A stretch of DNA of 64,000 nt from the NCBI RefSeq assembly GCF_000963255.1, contig NZ_JYOV01000011.1:1-64000 (forward strand), in the 5' to 3' direction. This stretch comes from Streptococcus infantis (GTDB lineage Bacteria > Bacillota > Bacilli > Lactobacillales > Streptococcaceae). Both the position numbers and the translations under genes were made by a program. The notes beneath the pieces are model-generated. The model was not told where the DNA came from and did not search any database. It saw nothing but the letters and a program-made list of their open reading frames with translations. This document shows, piece by piece, positions 33,629 through 43,476 of this stretch. Every line of letters begins with the position of its first letter. Position 1 is the stretch's first letter.

Positions 33629-33948
33629 AGCTATCAGACTTTGCTGCCATTTTGGAACAGGTAAACTTACCTGTCACTTATCGAGCGTTTAAAACTGGGA
33701 ACGCTCCTGACCTACCTTACCTGGTCTATTATGAATCAAGTCCAGTCATCAATGCAGCTGACAACACGGTTAATCATCAGATTAAGAGCGTGACAGTTGA
33801 GCTGGCTTTTGAGAATAAGGATGAAGATTTGGAAGAACGTCTGGAAGAGCTGTGGACAACCCGCGAGCTCTTTTTCGATGTTCAAGAAGAAACATTTATC
33901 GAGACGGAAAGACTCTATGTCAAGTCTTATACGGTCTATCTATATTAA
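33625..33948 (+). CDS. Tail terminator / completion protein
   Basis: A 107-residue protein with LPVTYRAFKTGNAPDLPYLV (about 14-33) and a C-terminal strand pattern like other siphovirus tail terminators. Overlaps gp10 by four bases and is followed by the major tail protein, supporting the role. Confidence 0.7.
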   Translation: MKLSDFAAILEQVNLPVTYRAFKTGNAPDLPYLVYYESSPVINAADNTVNHQIKSVTVELAFENKDEDLEERLEELWTTRELFFDVQEETFIETERLYVKSYTVYLY

Positions 33949-33959
33949 GGAGGAATGAC

Positions 33960-34538
33960 ATGACTCAAGAAAATAAAGTAACCTTTGGTTTAAAAAATGT
34001 TCACGTTGCGCCAATTAAATCGATTGGTGCTGATGGAGTGATTGCTTACGATGAAATTTTCCGTTTTCCTGGAGCAATGGAACTAACATTGGATCCAAAG
34101 GGTGAATCAACACCAATCAAAGCAGACGATATTGATTATCACTTCATGAACTCAAACGAAGGGTATGAAGGGAAATTCAAAATCTCTCACATTATTGAAA
34201 TGTTTGCGACTAAGATTTTGGGTGAAATCAAAGATGCTCAGACGGGTGTTTTGACTGAAAAAGCTGATGCAGAATTCACATCATTTGCCTTGATGTTTGA
34301 ATTTTCAGGTGACAAGAATAAAACACGTCACGTCCTTTACTACTGTTCAGCAAGTCGTCCAGGTAATGGCTCAAAAACCAAGAACGGTACAAACGTCAAT
34401 GAGCGTGAACTTGGCTTTAAGGCAAGTCCTCGTCCTCTGGATTCAGTTGTTAAACGTTCTATCACGTCAGCTGATAATAAAGAAATTTATGACAACTGGT
34501 TCAAGAAAGTGTATGAGCCTACTGCGGTTGCAGCTTAA
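33960..34538 (+). CDS. Major tail tube protein
   Basis: A 192-residue tail tube subunit, ATG at 33960 after AGGAGGAATG. The beta-rich sequence (VTFGLKNVHVAPIKSIGADG; FALMFEFSGDKNKTRHVLYY) fits the phi13/HK97 major tail family. An upstream in-frame extension to 33852 lies inside the previous gene and is rejected. Confidence 0.9.
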   Translation: MTQENKVTFGLKNVHVAPIKSIGADGVIAYDEIFRFPGAMELTLDPKGESTPIKADDIDYHFMNSNEGYEGKFKISHIIEMFATKILGEIKDAQTGVLTEKADAEFTSFALMFEFSGDKNKTRHVLYYCSASRPGNGSKTKNGTNVNERELGFKASPRPLDSVVKRSITSADNKEIYDNWFKKVYEPTAVAA

Positions 34539-34549
34539 GGAGAAAATCT

Positions 34550-34969
34550 ATGCGTAAAATCGTTTTGATTGGTGATCAGGAGTATGAGTTAGGAACTAAT
34601 GGCTACACTCCTATCGCCTACAAGCAACAATTTGGGAAAGATTATTTTCAAGATTTGTTCTCGATGTTGAAAAATCAATCATTCATGAATGAATTGAACA
34701 AGCTGGAAACCGACAAGGAATTGACAGCGACTAATATTGATATTTCGATGTTGTCAGATTTTGATATGACCTTTTTCAACCGTCTTTTTTGGACCTTTGC
34801 TAAATCTGCAAATCCTCAAATCAAACCTTATGAACAATTCTTCATGGAAATGGAAGTCTTTCCGATTCAGGAAGTTGGTCCTGTGCTGATGGAAATGCTG
34901 AATGCGAGCATGACGACAAAAAAGCACCAGATGAATCAGAATCAGCTAGCGAAGAAATCTTCACAGTAG
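34550..34969 (+). CDS. Tail assembly chaperone gpG
   Basis: A 139-residue protein needed for loading the tape measure during tail assembly; not in the mature tail. Position between major tail and tape measure genes and the downstream shifted frame identify it. A slippery A AAA AAG lies in frame at codons 123-125. Zero-frame translation ends at 34969. Confidence 0.85.
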   Translation: MRKIVLIGDQEYELGTNGYTPIAYKQQFGKDYFQDLFSMLKNQSFMNELNKLETDKELTATNIDISMLSDFDMTFFNRLFWTFAKSANPQIKPYEQFFMEMEVFPIQEVGPVLMEMLNASMTTKKHQMNQNQLAKKSSQ

Positions 34970-35133
34970 AGTCATACTTGTCTTGCTGTAAAGAAACTGG
35001 TCTGTCTATCGATGATCTAAAGCATATCTCAATTGGAATGGCTCTGGATTATCAGACGGATTATGTGAATTTACGGAGCGAGGACAAAGGTGGCGAACGG
35101 AAGGCCACGCAAGCTGATTTTGACAGTTTTTAA
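34550..35133 (+). CDS. gpGT fusion by -1 programmed frameshift
   Basis: After A AAA AAG (34918-34924, last two codons in the gpG frame AAA AAG), a slip of one base back enters a frame that stays open from GCA at 34924 to TAA at 35131-35133. This adds 69 residues (APDESESASEEIFTVESYLS...) to 125 of gpG. The T part has no start codon or ribosome site of its own. Lambda-type siphoviruses make gpG and gpGT in a fixed ratio this way. Confidence 0.85.
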
Positions 35134-35144
35134 ATAAAAAAATG

Positions 35145-35236
35145 AGTGCTGAGAGAGTGATTCTGAGGTCAAGTTCCTTGTCCTAACTACATTATCAGTC
35201 GTAGAAGTTCTCTCAGCGCTTTTCTATTTTTTTGAG
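35145..35236 (+). terminator. Long hairpin before the tape measure gene
   Basis: AGTGCTGAGAGA (35145-35156) pairs with TCTCTCAGCGCT (35209-35220; one G-T wobble), followed by TTTTCTATTTTTTT. It could partly terminate transcription ahead of the tape measure gene, adjusting its level. Confidence 0.6.
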
Positions 35237-35248
35237 AAAGGAGGAAAT

Positions 35249-37999
35249 ATGGCAGGAAATATCAAAGGTATCAAAATTGAAATTGATGGCGACACGCAAC
35301 CCTTACAGAAGGCTCTGAAAAATGTCAATAAGGCTGCTACTGATGCAAGTCAGGAATTGAGACAGATTGACAAGGCCTTGAAATTTGATACAGGGAACGT
35401 AACGCTCCTGACTCAGAAACAAGAGGTCTTACAAAAGCAAGTTTCGACGACCAAAGAGAAACTGGAAACTTTAAGACAAGCTCAGTCTCAGGTAGAACAG
35501 CAGTTCAAAAATGGTGATATTGGTGCTGACCAGTACCGTGCTTTCCAACGTGAAGTCGAAGTCACTCAAAACGTCCTGAAGAGCTATGAAGGTAAACTAG
35601 CAAACGTCAACCAGGCACTTGCTGAGAATGGAAATGCCACTAAAAGCAACCAAACGCAATTGAAAGAATTGCAGAATGAACAGAGTCAACTTGCTTCAGA
35701 GATGACTAAGGTGACAAGCTCATTCAAACTGCAAGAAAGTGCTTTAGGTTCAAATGCTAGCGAAGCTGAGAGAAATGCTCTTGCCCAGAAAAAGATTGGT
35801 GCCCAGTCTGAGATTGTAAGTAAACAGATTTCAAATCTAGAACAGCAATTGGAAATCACTAAAAAAGAATTTGGTGAGAACTCCACACAAGCCAACAAGA
35901 TGGAAGCTGAGCTAAATCAGGCTAAGACTGCTTTTAATCATCTCAATGATGAGATGAAGGGAACAAAGTCTGCTGCTGATAGCACTCAAGAAAGTTTAAG
36001 TGAAATCTCAAGAAATTTAAGAGCAGAACTACTTCAACAGTTTAGTGAGAAGTTGAGTGCTATTTCAGAAAAGCTTGTGGAAGTAGGAAAAGAAGCGTTA
36101 GAAGCAGCTGCTCAAATGCAAGCTAGTAATGCTCAATTTACTACCGTTTTCGGAGATATGGAAACCCAAGCAAGAGAAGCGTTGAATGCTATTGGTCAGG
36201 AAATGGATATTGTCCCAGAGCGATTGCAAGGATCATTCACTCAGATGGCTTCATTTGCCAAAACTTCAGGATTGGATACAGCAGAAGCTTTGGATCTTAC
36301 TTCTCGTGCAACTAAGGCAGCAGCAGATGGTGCAGCCTTCTATGACAAATCTATTGAGAGCGTGACAGAGAGCTTACAATCTTTTTTGAAGGGAAACTTT
36401 GCTAACGATGCCGCTCTTGGAATCTCTGCGACAGAGACAACTAGGAATGCCGCTGCAAATAAACTGTATGGTAAATCATTCAAGGACTTGAGCGAAGCGC
36501 AGAAGCAACTGACCTTGCTTCAGATGGTCGAAGACGGAAATAAACTCTCAGGAGCTCTTGGACAGGCTGCAAGAGAATCAGACGGATTAGAAAACGTGAT
36601 GGGGAATCTGAAACAAGCTGGGACCAATGCATTATCTGCTATTGGGCAACCTCTTCTGGAAATGATGATCCCTGTTTTCCAAACCTTGGCAACGATTGTG
36701 AAAGGTGTAGCTGAGCTGTTTAATTCCTTACCTGATCCAGTAAAAGATTTCATTGTCATCTTAGGTGTGGTTTTGACAATTGTGGGAGCCTTAGCCCCCA
36801 TATTCTTAACCCTGCAAGCTGTATTCATGTCCTCATTTGGTGCAATGATTGCAGCAGCATTACCAATTATTGGAATTATTGCAGGAGTTGTAGTGGCCAT
36901 AACAGCGATTGTTGCTATTGTAAAATACCTCTGGGAAACTAACGAAGGTTTTCGTGAAGTCGTTACAACCGTCTGGAATGCGATTCTTGAAGTCATCAAT
37001 GCAGTCGTGTCAGAGATTTCTAATTTTGTCATGAGTATCTTTGGAACGGTTGTTACTTGGTGGACGGAGAACCAGGAACTTATCAGGGCAAGTGCTGAGA
37101 CTGTTTGGAATGCCATTTCAACAGTTATTGACACGGTCATGACGTACATAGGTCCACTCATTCAAGCCACATGGGATAATATCCAACTTGTCATTACAAC
37201 AGCTTGGGAAATCATCAAGACCGTTGTTGAGACTGCAATCAATGTTGTCCTTGGTGTTATTCAAGCAGTTATGCAGATCATCACTGGTGATTGGTCAGGC
37301 GCTTGGGAAACCATCAAGGGAGTATTCTCTACTGTATGGCAAGCTATTCAAAGCATTATTCAGACCATTTTATCAGCTATCCAGAGTTACATTTCAAATA
37401 TTCTCAACGGTATTTCAGGAACTGTATCAAATGTCTGGAACGGCATCAAGGATACTGTCTCAAATGTATTAAATGCTATATCTAGTACTGTATCAAGTGT
37501 TTGGGAAGGTATCAAGAGTACCATTTCAGGCGCTATCAATGGCGCAAAAGATGCTGTATCTACAGCTATTGAAGCTATCAAAGGATTGTTCAACTTTAGT
37601 ATTAGTTGGCCACATATCCCACTACCTCACTTCTCTGTTAGCGGTTCAGCCAATCCACTCGACTGGTTGAGTCAGGGTGTTCCAAGTATCAGCATCGAAT
37701 GGTATGCCAAGGGCGGTATCATGACGAAACCAACCATCTTTGGAATGAACGGCCATAACCTCATGGTTGGTGGCGAAGCTGGGAATGAAGCAGTATTACC
37801 ACTAAATGACAAAACACTTGGTGCTATCGGTCGAGGTATTGCTCAGACAATGGGTGGAACTTCACCGACTATCAACATTACCATCAGTGGTAATACTATT
37901 AGAGAAGAAGCTGACATCATTCGGATTGCTGATGAGGTAGCGCAGAGGATTGCTGACGAATTGCAACGGAAGACACAATTGAGAGGAGGATTTACATGA
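35249..37999 (+). CDS. Tail tape measure protein
   Basis: Sets tail length and helps DNA injection. 916 residues: N-terminal long coiled coil (about 20-260, heptads rich in Gln, Lys, Leu), a TMP core (about 270-500), and two strongly hydrophobic segments (about 505-560) that may form a membrane channel. Then come Trp-containing repeats (VWNAIxxV..., about 575-770) and the C-terminal NGHNLMVGGEAGNEAVLPLN. RBS AAAGGAGG. Confidence 0.95.
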   Translation: MAGNIKGIKIEIDGDTQPLQKALKNVNKAATDASQELRQIDKALKFDTGNVTLLTQKQEVLQKQVSTTKEKLETLRQAQSQVEQQFKNGDIGADQYRAFQREVEVTQNVLKSYEGKLANVNQALAENGNATKSNQTQLKELQNEQSQLASEMTKVTSSFKLQESALGSNASEAERNALAQKKIGAQSEIVSKQISNLEQQLEITKKEFGENSTQANKMEAELNQAKTAFNHLNDEMKGTKSAADSTQESLSEISRNLRAELLQQFSEKLSAISEKLVEVGKEALEAAAQMQASNAQFTTVFGDMETQAREALNAIGQEMDIVPERLQGSFTQMASFAKTSGLDTAEALDLTSRATKAAADGAAFYDKSIESVTESLQSFLKGNFANDAALGISATETTRNAAANKLYGKSFKDLSEAQKQLTLLQMVEDGNKLSGALGQAARESDGLENVMGNLKQAGTNALSAIGQPLLEMMIPVFQTLATIVKGVAELFNSLPDPVKDFIVILGVVLTIVGALAPIFLTLQAVFMSSFGAMIAAALPIIGIIAGVVVAITAIVAIVKYLWETNEGFREVVTTVWNAILEVINAVVSEISNFVMSIFGTVVTWWTENQELIRASAETVWNAISTVIDTVMTYIGPLIQATWDNIQLVITTAWEIIKTVVETAINVVLGVIQAVMQIITGDWSGAWETIKGVFSTVWQAIQSIIQTILSAIQSYISNILNGISGTVSNVWNGIKDTVSNVLNAISSTVSSVWEGIKSTISGAINGAKDAVSTAIEAIKGLFNFSISWPHIPLPHFSVSGSANPLDWLSQGVPSISIEWYAKGGIMTKPTIFGMNGHNLMVGGEAGNEAVLPLNDKTLGAIGRGIAQTMGGTSPTINITISGNTIREEADIIRIADEVAQRIADELQRKTQLRGGFT

Positions 38000-38718
38000 T
38001 AAAGCATAATGAGCTTGTGATTGACGGTGTGAGAACATCGTCTTTTCCTTTTAAGGTCATTGTTCATGATTCTCCTTCAATTGCTCTGGGAGAGAGCAAG
38101 ACAGCTCTCTTGGAGCATGGTGGTATCAGTGGAGCAATTGTTCAGACAAACAAGCATAGGGAACTGGTCAAGAAAACCTATACGATTTACTTGGTCAAAC
38201 CTACTGAAGAACAGATGAACCAATTTATGAGTCTGTTTATCCGTGAAAAGTTCTGGCTAGAGAGTGAGCGAGTCAAAACAACTCGTCTTTGGTGCTATAA
38301 GGTCAATATGAGCGACCTTGAAGAAGTGCAACCTGGTCTTTACATGACCAAAGCAACCTTCACTTGCCATCCTACAAAATACTTTAAAGGCTCCGATACA
38401 CAGAGATTGACAAGAAGTGGAACTTTAACCGTGCAAGGTTCTGCTCTTGCCTTTCCTAAAATCACAATCGGTGGCCAGAGCGCTTCTGAGACTTCATTTA
38501 CAATCGCTGGTCAGGTCATCCGTCTTGAACGACTCACTGAATCGCTTGTGATGGTCAATAACCCTGACAATCCTAGCTTTAAAACAACAACAGGAAAGCC
38601 AGTGAAATGGTCAGGGGATTTTATCACAGTTGATCCAGCGAAAGTGAAGAATGTTGGGGTTGTTCTAGGTCCAGGTATTCAATCGCTTGAAATCGAAACG
38701 GTTTGGGGGTGGGCATAA
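37996..38718 (+). CDS. Distal tail protein (Dit)
   Basis: A 240-residue hub protein joining tail tube and baseplate/tip. The start VIDGVRTSSFPFKVIVHDSP and the mid-part LYMTKATFTCHPTKYF are typical of the Dit/SPP1 gp19.1 family. Overlaps the tape measure gene by four bases and is followed by Tal, the standard tip order. Confidence 0.9.
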   Translation: MIKHNELVIDGVRTSSFPFKVIVHDSPSIALGESKTALLEHGGISGAIVQTNKHRELVKKTYTIYLVKPTEEQMNQFMSLFIREKFWLESERVKTTRLWCYKVNMSDLEEVQPGLYMTKATFTCHPTKYFKGSDTQRLTRSGTLTVQGSALAFPKITIGGQSASETSFTIAGQVIRLERLTESLVMVNNPDNPSFKTTTGKPVKWSGDFITVDPAKVKNVGVVLGPGIQSLEIETVWGWA

Positions 38719-41700
38719 TTGCTTTATCTACTTAATAAAGATGTGAGAACCGTTCGGTGGAACGGAGAGCCACTTCATGAAGCGACTTCGGCGATTGTTA
38801 AAGAGACCATGAATGGCGATTTCACCTTAACTGTGAAATATCCTATTTCTGACTCTGGTATTTATCAGCTCATCCAAGAAGATATGTTGATAAAAGCGCC
38901 GACTCCTGTTCTTGGTGCGCAGCTATTTCGCATCAAGAAACCTGTCGAGCACAATGATCATCTGGAAATCACAGCCTATCATATTTCAGACGATGTGATG
39001 CAACGATCTATCACACCAGTGAGCGTGACTAGTCAGAGCTGTGGCATGGCTCTTTCTCGCATGGTTCAAAACACCAAAACCGCTTTGGGAGATTTTTCTT
39101 TCAATAGTGACATCCAGGATCGTAGGACCTTCAATACGACTGAAACAGAAACTCTCTACTCTGTATTACTGGACGGTAAGCACAGTATCGTCGGGACATG
39201 GGAAGGCGAGCTGGTTCGCGATAACTTTGCGATGACTATCAAGAAAAGTCGAGGTGAGAATCGTGGTGTTGTTATCACAACACACAAAAATCTGAAGGAC
39301 TACCAACGTACAAAAAACAGTCAGAATGTTGTCACAAGAATCCATGCCAAATCGACTTTTAAACCTGAAGGTGCTGAAAAGGAAACGACCATCAGAGTGA
39401 CTGTTGATAGTCCTCTTATCAACTCTTACCCTTATATCAATGAAAAAGAGTATGAGAACAACAACGCAAAGAGCGTTGAAGAGTTGCAGAAGTGGGCACA
39501 GGCTAAATTTACAAATCAAGGCATTGACAAGGTCTCTGATGCTATCAAAATTGAAGCCTATGAACTTGATGGGCAAGTTGTTCACATGGGTGATACAGTC
39601 AATCTCAAGAGTTGGAAACACAATGTCGATTCATTCAAGAAAGCTATCGCTTATGAGTTCGATGCTTTGAAAGAAGAGTACCTCTCTCTGACTTTCGATG
39701 ATAAGGCAGGCACTGGTGGTTCTAGAGCTTCTGGTGGGCTATCTAGCGCAGCTGATGCAATCCTTGGTGTGACAGAATCAGCTCAAGAAATCGCCCTAGA
39801 AAAGGCCCTTCAAAATGCTGACTTAGGTTTTGATCATCAAGCTGGATTGTTGAGACAGGAAATTTTGGACGGTATCGAACTTGCTAGAGCTAAAGCTGAA
39901 GAAGTTAAAAGAGAACTGTCTGACACTATCAATCAGCGTTTCGACAGTTTTGAAAATGGTCCTTTACAAGATGCTAAACGTAGGGCTATAGAAGCCTTGA
40001 GAAACGCTGGCGCCAGTAGCCTACTCGCTCAGGAAGCTAAGCGGATTGGGTTGGACTCTATCGCTAAACTTGAAGCGTTCAAGTCGCAGGCCACGAGCGC
40101 TCAGACGGCCTTGTCAGGTGATTTGGATGCTCTGAAACGGACTATCGCGAACGATATTCGACCGAAACAAGTGCAGGTTGAAGCCGAGATTGCCAAGCAA
40201 ATTGAAGCACTTACCCAGACAAAAAATGAACTGACTGGTGTGAAGTCGGCGCAAGCGACGTATGAAGAGACGACGACTCGTAGACTGGCAGAGCTGACTA
40301 ATTTGGCGAACGGTAAGGCAAGCAAGTCAGAACTCACACAGACAGCCGAGGAGCTGACTAGTAAGATAGCGAGTGTGAGGGTCGGTGGTACGAATCTTTA
40401 TGCTTTGAGCAAAAATTCAGACATCTGGGAAGGCGGTCATGTAGCTGATTTTAAAATGGATATTTCGTCAGGCGAAATATCTTTTAAAGCTACAGGATTA
40501 GACCCTTATGTTGGTGAGGCAACAACTCATCCAAGGACAGCAAGCAGCAGAAATGGGGTTCGCATCCCTGTTATTGCTGGGAAATCAATCTATGTGACGA
40601 TTTCGAATCCTATTTTTGCCAAGAATTTTATTTCGTACTTTGACGAAAACGGGAATACAGTAAAACATTATCAATACTACAATACTAACTCTTTTGTGAT
40701 TTCGCCAAAAGAATTGACAGGAGTGAGTTTTGTTACTTTGCGTTTTGGTTGCGGTGGTTCGAATTTTGAAATTGGTGATGTGCTCAAAACGAAAGTCAAA
40801 GTTGAGTATGGCACGATACCGACAGATTGGAGCCCAGCCCCCGAAGATGTCGAAAGCCAAATCTCAGCTGTCGAGTCAAGCTTTAAGCAACGAGCTGACT
40901 CACTCGAGGCTTGGGTTAGCCGCTTGACAGAGGGACTCAAGACCAAGGCTGATAGCAGCGCTTTGACCTTGCTCTCAGACAGCATCAAACAGTCAGTCAA
41001 GAGTCTCGAGACCGAAACGGATAACAAGTTTGCGCAAAAGCTCAGCACGGCTGAGTTTGAGGTGCAGGCATCTGGCATTAGACAAGAGATTGTCAACGCG
41101 ACCAAGGACAAGGCTGACAAGACCTTGGTCACGGCTGAGGCTGGACGGTTGAGGGAGGAGCTGGCAAGTCTGTCGGTTGGTGGACGGAATCTGTTGAAAG
41201 GCTCAAAAGGTCCATTCAAGCCAAACAGAAACCCTGCGAATTTTGACAATAACACTCTATATTCGCAAGAAACATTAGTATATCTTGTACAAAACGAAAA
41301 ATACAGAATCTCTGCGAAATCTGACGGGAATTTTACATCTTGGCATAGCCCAAACAACGAAAATGACAACGTAGTTTTGTGGTTGATGGACAAAGCTGTA
41401 AGTAATTACCAAATCGTGTCAGACGCTAAAACTGCCACGACTGGTACAGAGTTTGTCTGGAATCGTCCGACGGGCATCTATCACTTGCGAGTCAATACCT
41501 ATCGAAAAGACCCTCAAAAGCTAAAAAGCGTTTGGGAGGTCAAAGTGGAACAAGGGTCATTTAAGACAGGTTGGTCTCCTGCGCCTGAGGACACTGACGG
41601 GCTCATCACTGAAGCCAAGGCTACCTTCGAGCGGACGGCTCAGGGCTTGCGAACTGACTTGTCAGCTATTCAGGAATATGTCAATAAAGACGGTCAGCGA

Positions 41701-43293
41701 CAGGAAGTCTTACAACGCTACTCTCGTGAAGAGAGCGCAAAACAAGCGACGGCTGTTCGCGAGCTGGTCGCAAGAGACTATGTTGGTAAATCAACCTATC
41801 AGGAAGATGTGAGAGGTCTTGAGCGTAGGTTCGAAGCTATTACCAACCCACAAAATGGATCGATTGCTACTCAGATTGCTAACTACAAGCAATCAGTTGA
41901 TGGCAGATTCACAGAAATCACTTCATTGATTTCTGGTAAGGCTAACCAAACAGACTTCCAGCGAGTTAAGGAAACTAGCCAACTCTATGAGCGGATTCTT
42001 GGAAATTCTGAGAACGGTATCGCTGACAAGATAGCCCGAATGGCTATGACCAATCAGCTATTTCAGCTTGAGGTGTCTAAGAATGAAGGTCTGAAAACCG
42101 TTCAAAGACAGTTGGCTGGTTCGTGGGCGGTTCAAAACATCAACTCTGCTGGAGATATCATCTCTGGAATCAATCTAGGCGCTAATGGGCATAATCGATT
42201 TGATGGGAAACTAACTCACATCACGGGTGAAACCTTGATTGATAAAGCGGTTATCAAGTCTGCTATGGTTGACAAGCTGAAAACGGCCAATTTTGAAGCT
42301 GGTTCGGTGACTACTGTTATCTTAGATGCTGAAGCGGTCACAGCTGAGAAGCTGAAAGTTGACCAGGCTTTCTTCAATAAGCTTGTAGCAAATGAAGCTT
42401 ACTTGAGTCAACTGTTTGCCAAACAAGCCTTTATTAACCGAGTTCAGAGTGTTGCAATCGATGCAAGTCAGGTTCGGTCAGGTATTTTAAGCGGTGACCG
42501 AATCTATGGCGGAACGATTCGAGGGGCCAACATCTATGGCGGAACCCTAACTGGTCACACTCAAATTCAGTTAGGGACATACGGTTCTTTTGATACGGTG
42601 AACGGAGGTATTCAAATTAATGTGCCTCGTACTGTCAATGCCAAAGATGGCTTGGGAGTTCAATTTATCGGCTCTTACGGTCGTGGAGAAAATGTCCCTT
42701 ACGGTCTTTTTATCTACAAAGATGCAGATTTTACAGTAGGTGGGACTGCAGAAACAAGTGATGATTTTCTTTTAACGGTTGAAGGCTACATCAATGCGAA
42801 GGGGATCGGCTGGTTAAAGACAGGTAAAGGCAGTGTCAATGGAAAAACAACAGGTACTATTGGACTCTGGAACTCAGACAATGTATCTTTGAGCTTTGGT
42901 GGATCAGGGAATGATATCTACTATAGTTACAATGGCACAGCATATAGTCTGTGGTCAGTTGTCAACCAGCACTTCTCGGATAGACGTTTGAAAGAAAACA
43001 TCATTGATTGTGAGCACAAGGCTCTTGATTATATCCATCAATTCAAGTTCAAGGAATACGATTGGAAGAAGCAAGAGGATAGACCACAACAAGCACACAC
43101 GAAGATTGGTTTGATTGCCCAAGAGGTTCAAGAAGTGGATCCTACGCTTGTTTATGAGAATGGAGATACGCTGAACTTGGATAATCTCAGATTGACCAAT
43201 ATAGCACTTAAAGCAATTCAGGAGCTTGCTCTTGAAAACAAAATATTAACACATAGATTGGAGAACTTAGAAAATGAACGCAGAACAGCTTAA
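38719..43293 (+). CDS. Tail-associated/receptor-binding protein with S74 chaperone
   Basis: A 1524-residue tip protein, TTG start after GGGGGTGGG. N-terminal prophage-tail endopeptidase-like domain (about 1-335). Then a coiled-coil region (about 345-540) and two similar modules beginning GGTNLY (about 555) and GGRNLL (about 812), each ending in WSPAPED. Further coiled coil follows, then a beta-rich region. The C-terminal Peptidase_S74 intramolecular chaperone has the Ser1420/Lys1425 dyad (FSDRRLKENI); family knowledge predicts self-cleavage just before Ser1420. It likely carries host recognition. Confidence 0.9.
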   Translation: MLYLLNKDVRTVRWNGEPLHEATSAIVKETMNGDFTLTVKYPISDSGIYQLIQEDMLIKAPTPVLGAQLFRIKKPVEHNDHLEITAYHISDDVMQRSITPVSVTSQSCGMALSRMVQNTKTALGDFSFNSDIQDRRTFNTTETETLYSVLLDGKHSIVGTWEGELVRDNFAMTIKKSRGENRGVVITTHKNLKDYQRTKNSQNVVTRIHAKSTFKPEGAEKETTIRVTVDSPLINSYPYINEKEYENNNAKSVEELQKWAQAKFTNQGIDKVSDAIKIEAYELDGQVVHMGDTVNLKSWKHNVDSFKKAIAYEFDALKEEYLSLTFDDKAGTGGSRASGGLSSAADAILGVTESAQEIALEKALQNADLGFDHQAGLLRQEILDGIELARAKAEEVKRELSDTINQRFDSFENGPLQDAKRRAIEALRNAGASSLLAQEAKRIGLDSIAKLEAFKSQATSAQTALSGDLDALKRTIANDIRPKQVQVEAEIAKQIEALTQTKNELTGVKSAQATYEETTTRRLAELTNLANGKASKSELTQTAEELTSKIASVRVGGTNLYALSKNSDIWEGGHVADFKMDISSGEISFKATGLDPYVGEATTHPRTASSRNGVRIPVIAGKSIYVTISNPIFAKNFISYFDENGNTVKHYQYYNTNSFVISPKELTGVSFVTLRFGCGGSNFEIGDVLKTKVKVEYGTIPTDWSPAPEDVESQISAVESSFKQRADSLEAWVSRLTEGLKTKADSSALTLLSDSIKQSVKSLETETDNKFAQKLSTAEFEVQASGIRQEIVNATKDKADKTLVTAEAGRLREELASLSVGGRNLLKGSKGPFKPNRNPANFDNNTLYSQETLVYLVQNEKYRISAKSDGNFTSWHSPNNENDNVVLWLMDKAVSNYQIVSDAKTATTGTEFVWNRPTGIYHLRVNTYRKDPQKLKSVWEVKVEQGSFKTGWSPAPEDTDGLITEAKATFERTAQGLRTDLSAIQEYVNKDGQRQEVLQRYSREESAKQATAVRELVARDYVGKSTYQEDVRGLERRFEAITNPQNGSIATQIANYKQSVDGRFTEITSLISGKANQTDFQRVKETSQLYERILGNSENGIADKIARMAMTNQLFQLEVSKNEGLKTVQRQLAGSWAVQNINSAGDIISGINLGANGHNRFDGKLTHITGETLIDKAVIKSAMVDKLKTANFEAGSVTTVILDAEAVTAEKLKVDQAFFNKLVANEAYLSQLFAKQAFINRVQSVAIDASQVRSGILSGDRIYGGTIRGANIYGGTLTGHTQIQLGTYGSFDTVNGGIQINVPRTVNAKDGLGVQFIGSYGRGENVPYGLFIYKDADFTVGGTAETSDDFLLTVEGYINAKGIGWLKTGKGSVNGKTTGTIGLWNSDNVSLSFGGSGNDIYYSYNGTAYSLWSVVNQHFSDRRLKENIIDCEHKALDYIHQFKFKEYDWKKQEDRPQQAHTKIGLIAQEVQEVDPTLVYENGDTLNLDNLRLTNIALKAIQELALENKILTHRLENLENERRTA

Positions 43294-43474
43294 CCAAGCC
43301 TTACAAATGACAATTAGTGAAATGTCAACAGCCTCAACAAATTCAATGATTACAAGTAATCTCTTGAACATTCAGTTGAATGAGCAAAGGGCAGAGAATC
43401 AAAGACTTCAAGCACGAGTTGACGAGCTGGAAGCTCTGCTTGATGAACAAACTAGACCAGCAGAAGGAGAGTAG
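43274..43474 (+). CDS. Small coiled-coil protein after the tip gene
   Basis: A 66-residue helical protein overlapping the end of the tip gene by 20 bases. C-terminal heptads (QRAENQRLQARVDELEALLD) suggest an oligomer. Common between tail-tip and holin genes in streptococcal phages; function unknown. Confidence 0.6.
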   Translation: MNAEQLNQALQMTISEMSTASTNSMITSNLLNIQLNEQRAENQRLQARVDELEALLDEQTRPAEGE

Positions 43475-43476
43475 AC

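Noticed and set aside
36520..37161. A 213-residue minus-strand frame inside the tape measure gene
   Set aside because: Shadow of the repetitive coding sequence on the other strand; no ribosome site or promoter, and tail genes are not interrupted in relatives.
40677..41393. A 238-residue minus-strand frame inside the tip protein gene
   Set aside because: Antisense shadow; no start signals and the plus-strand reading is continuous and well recognised.
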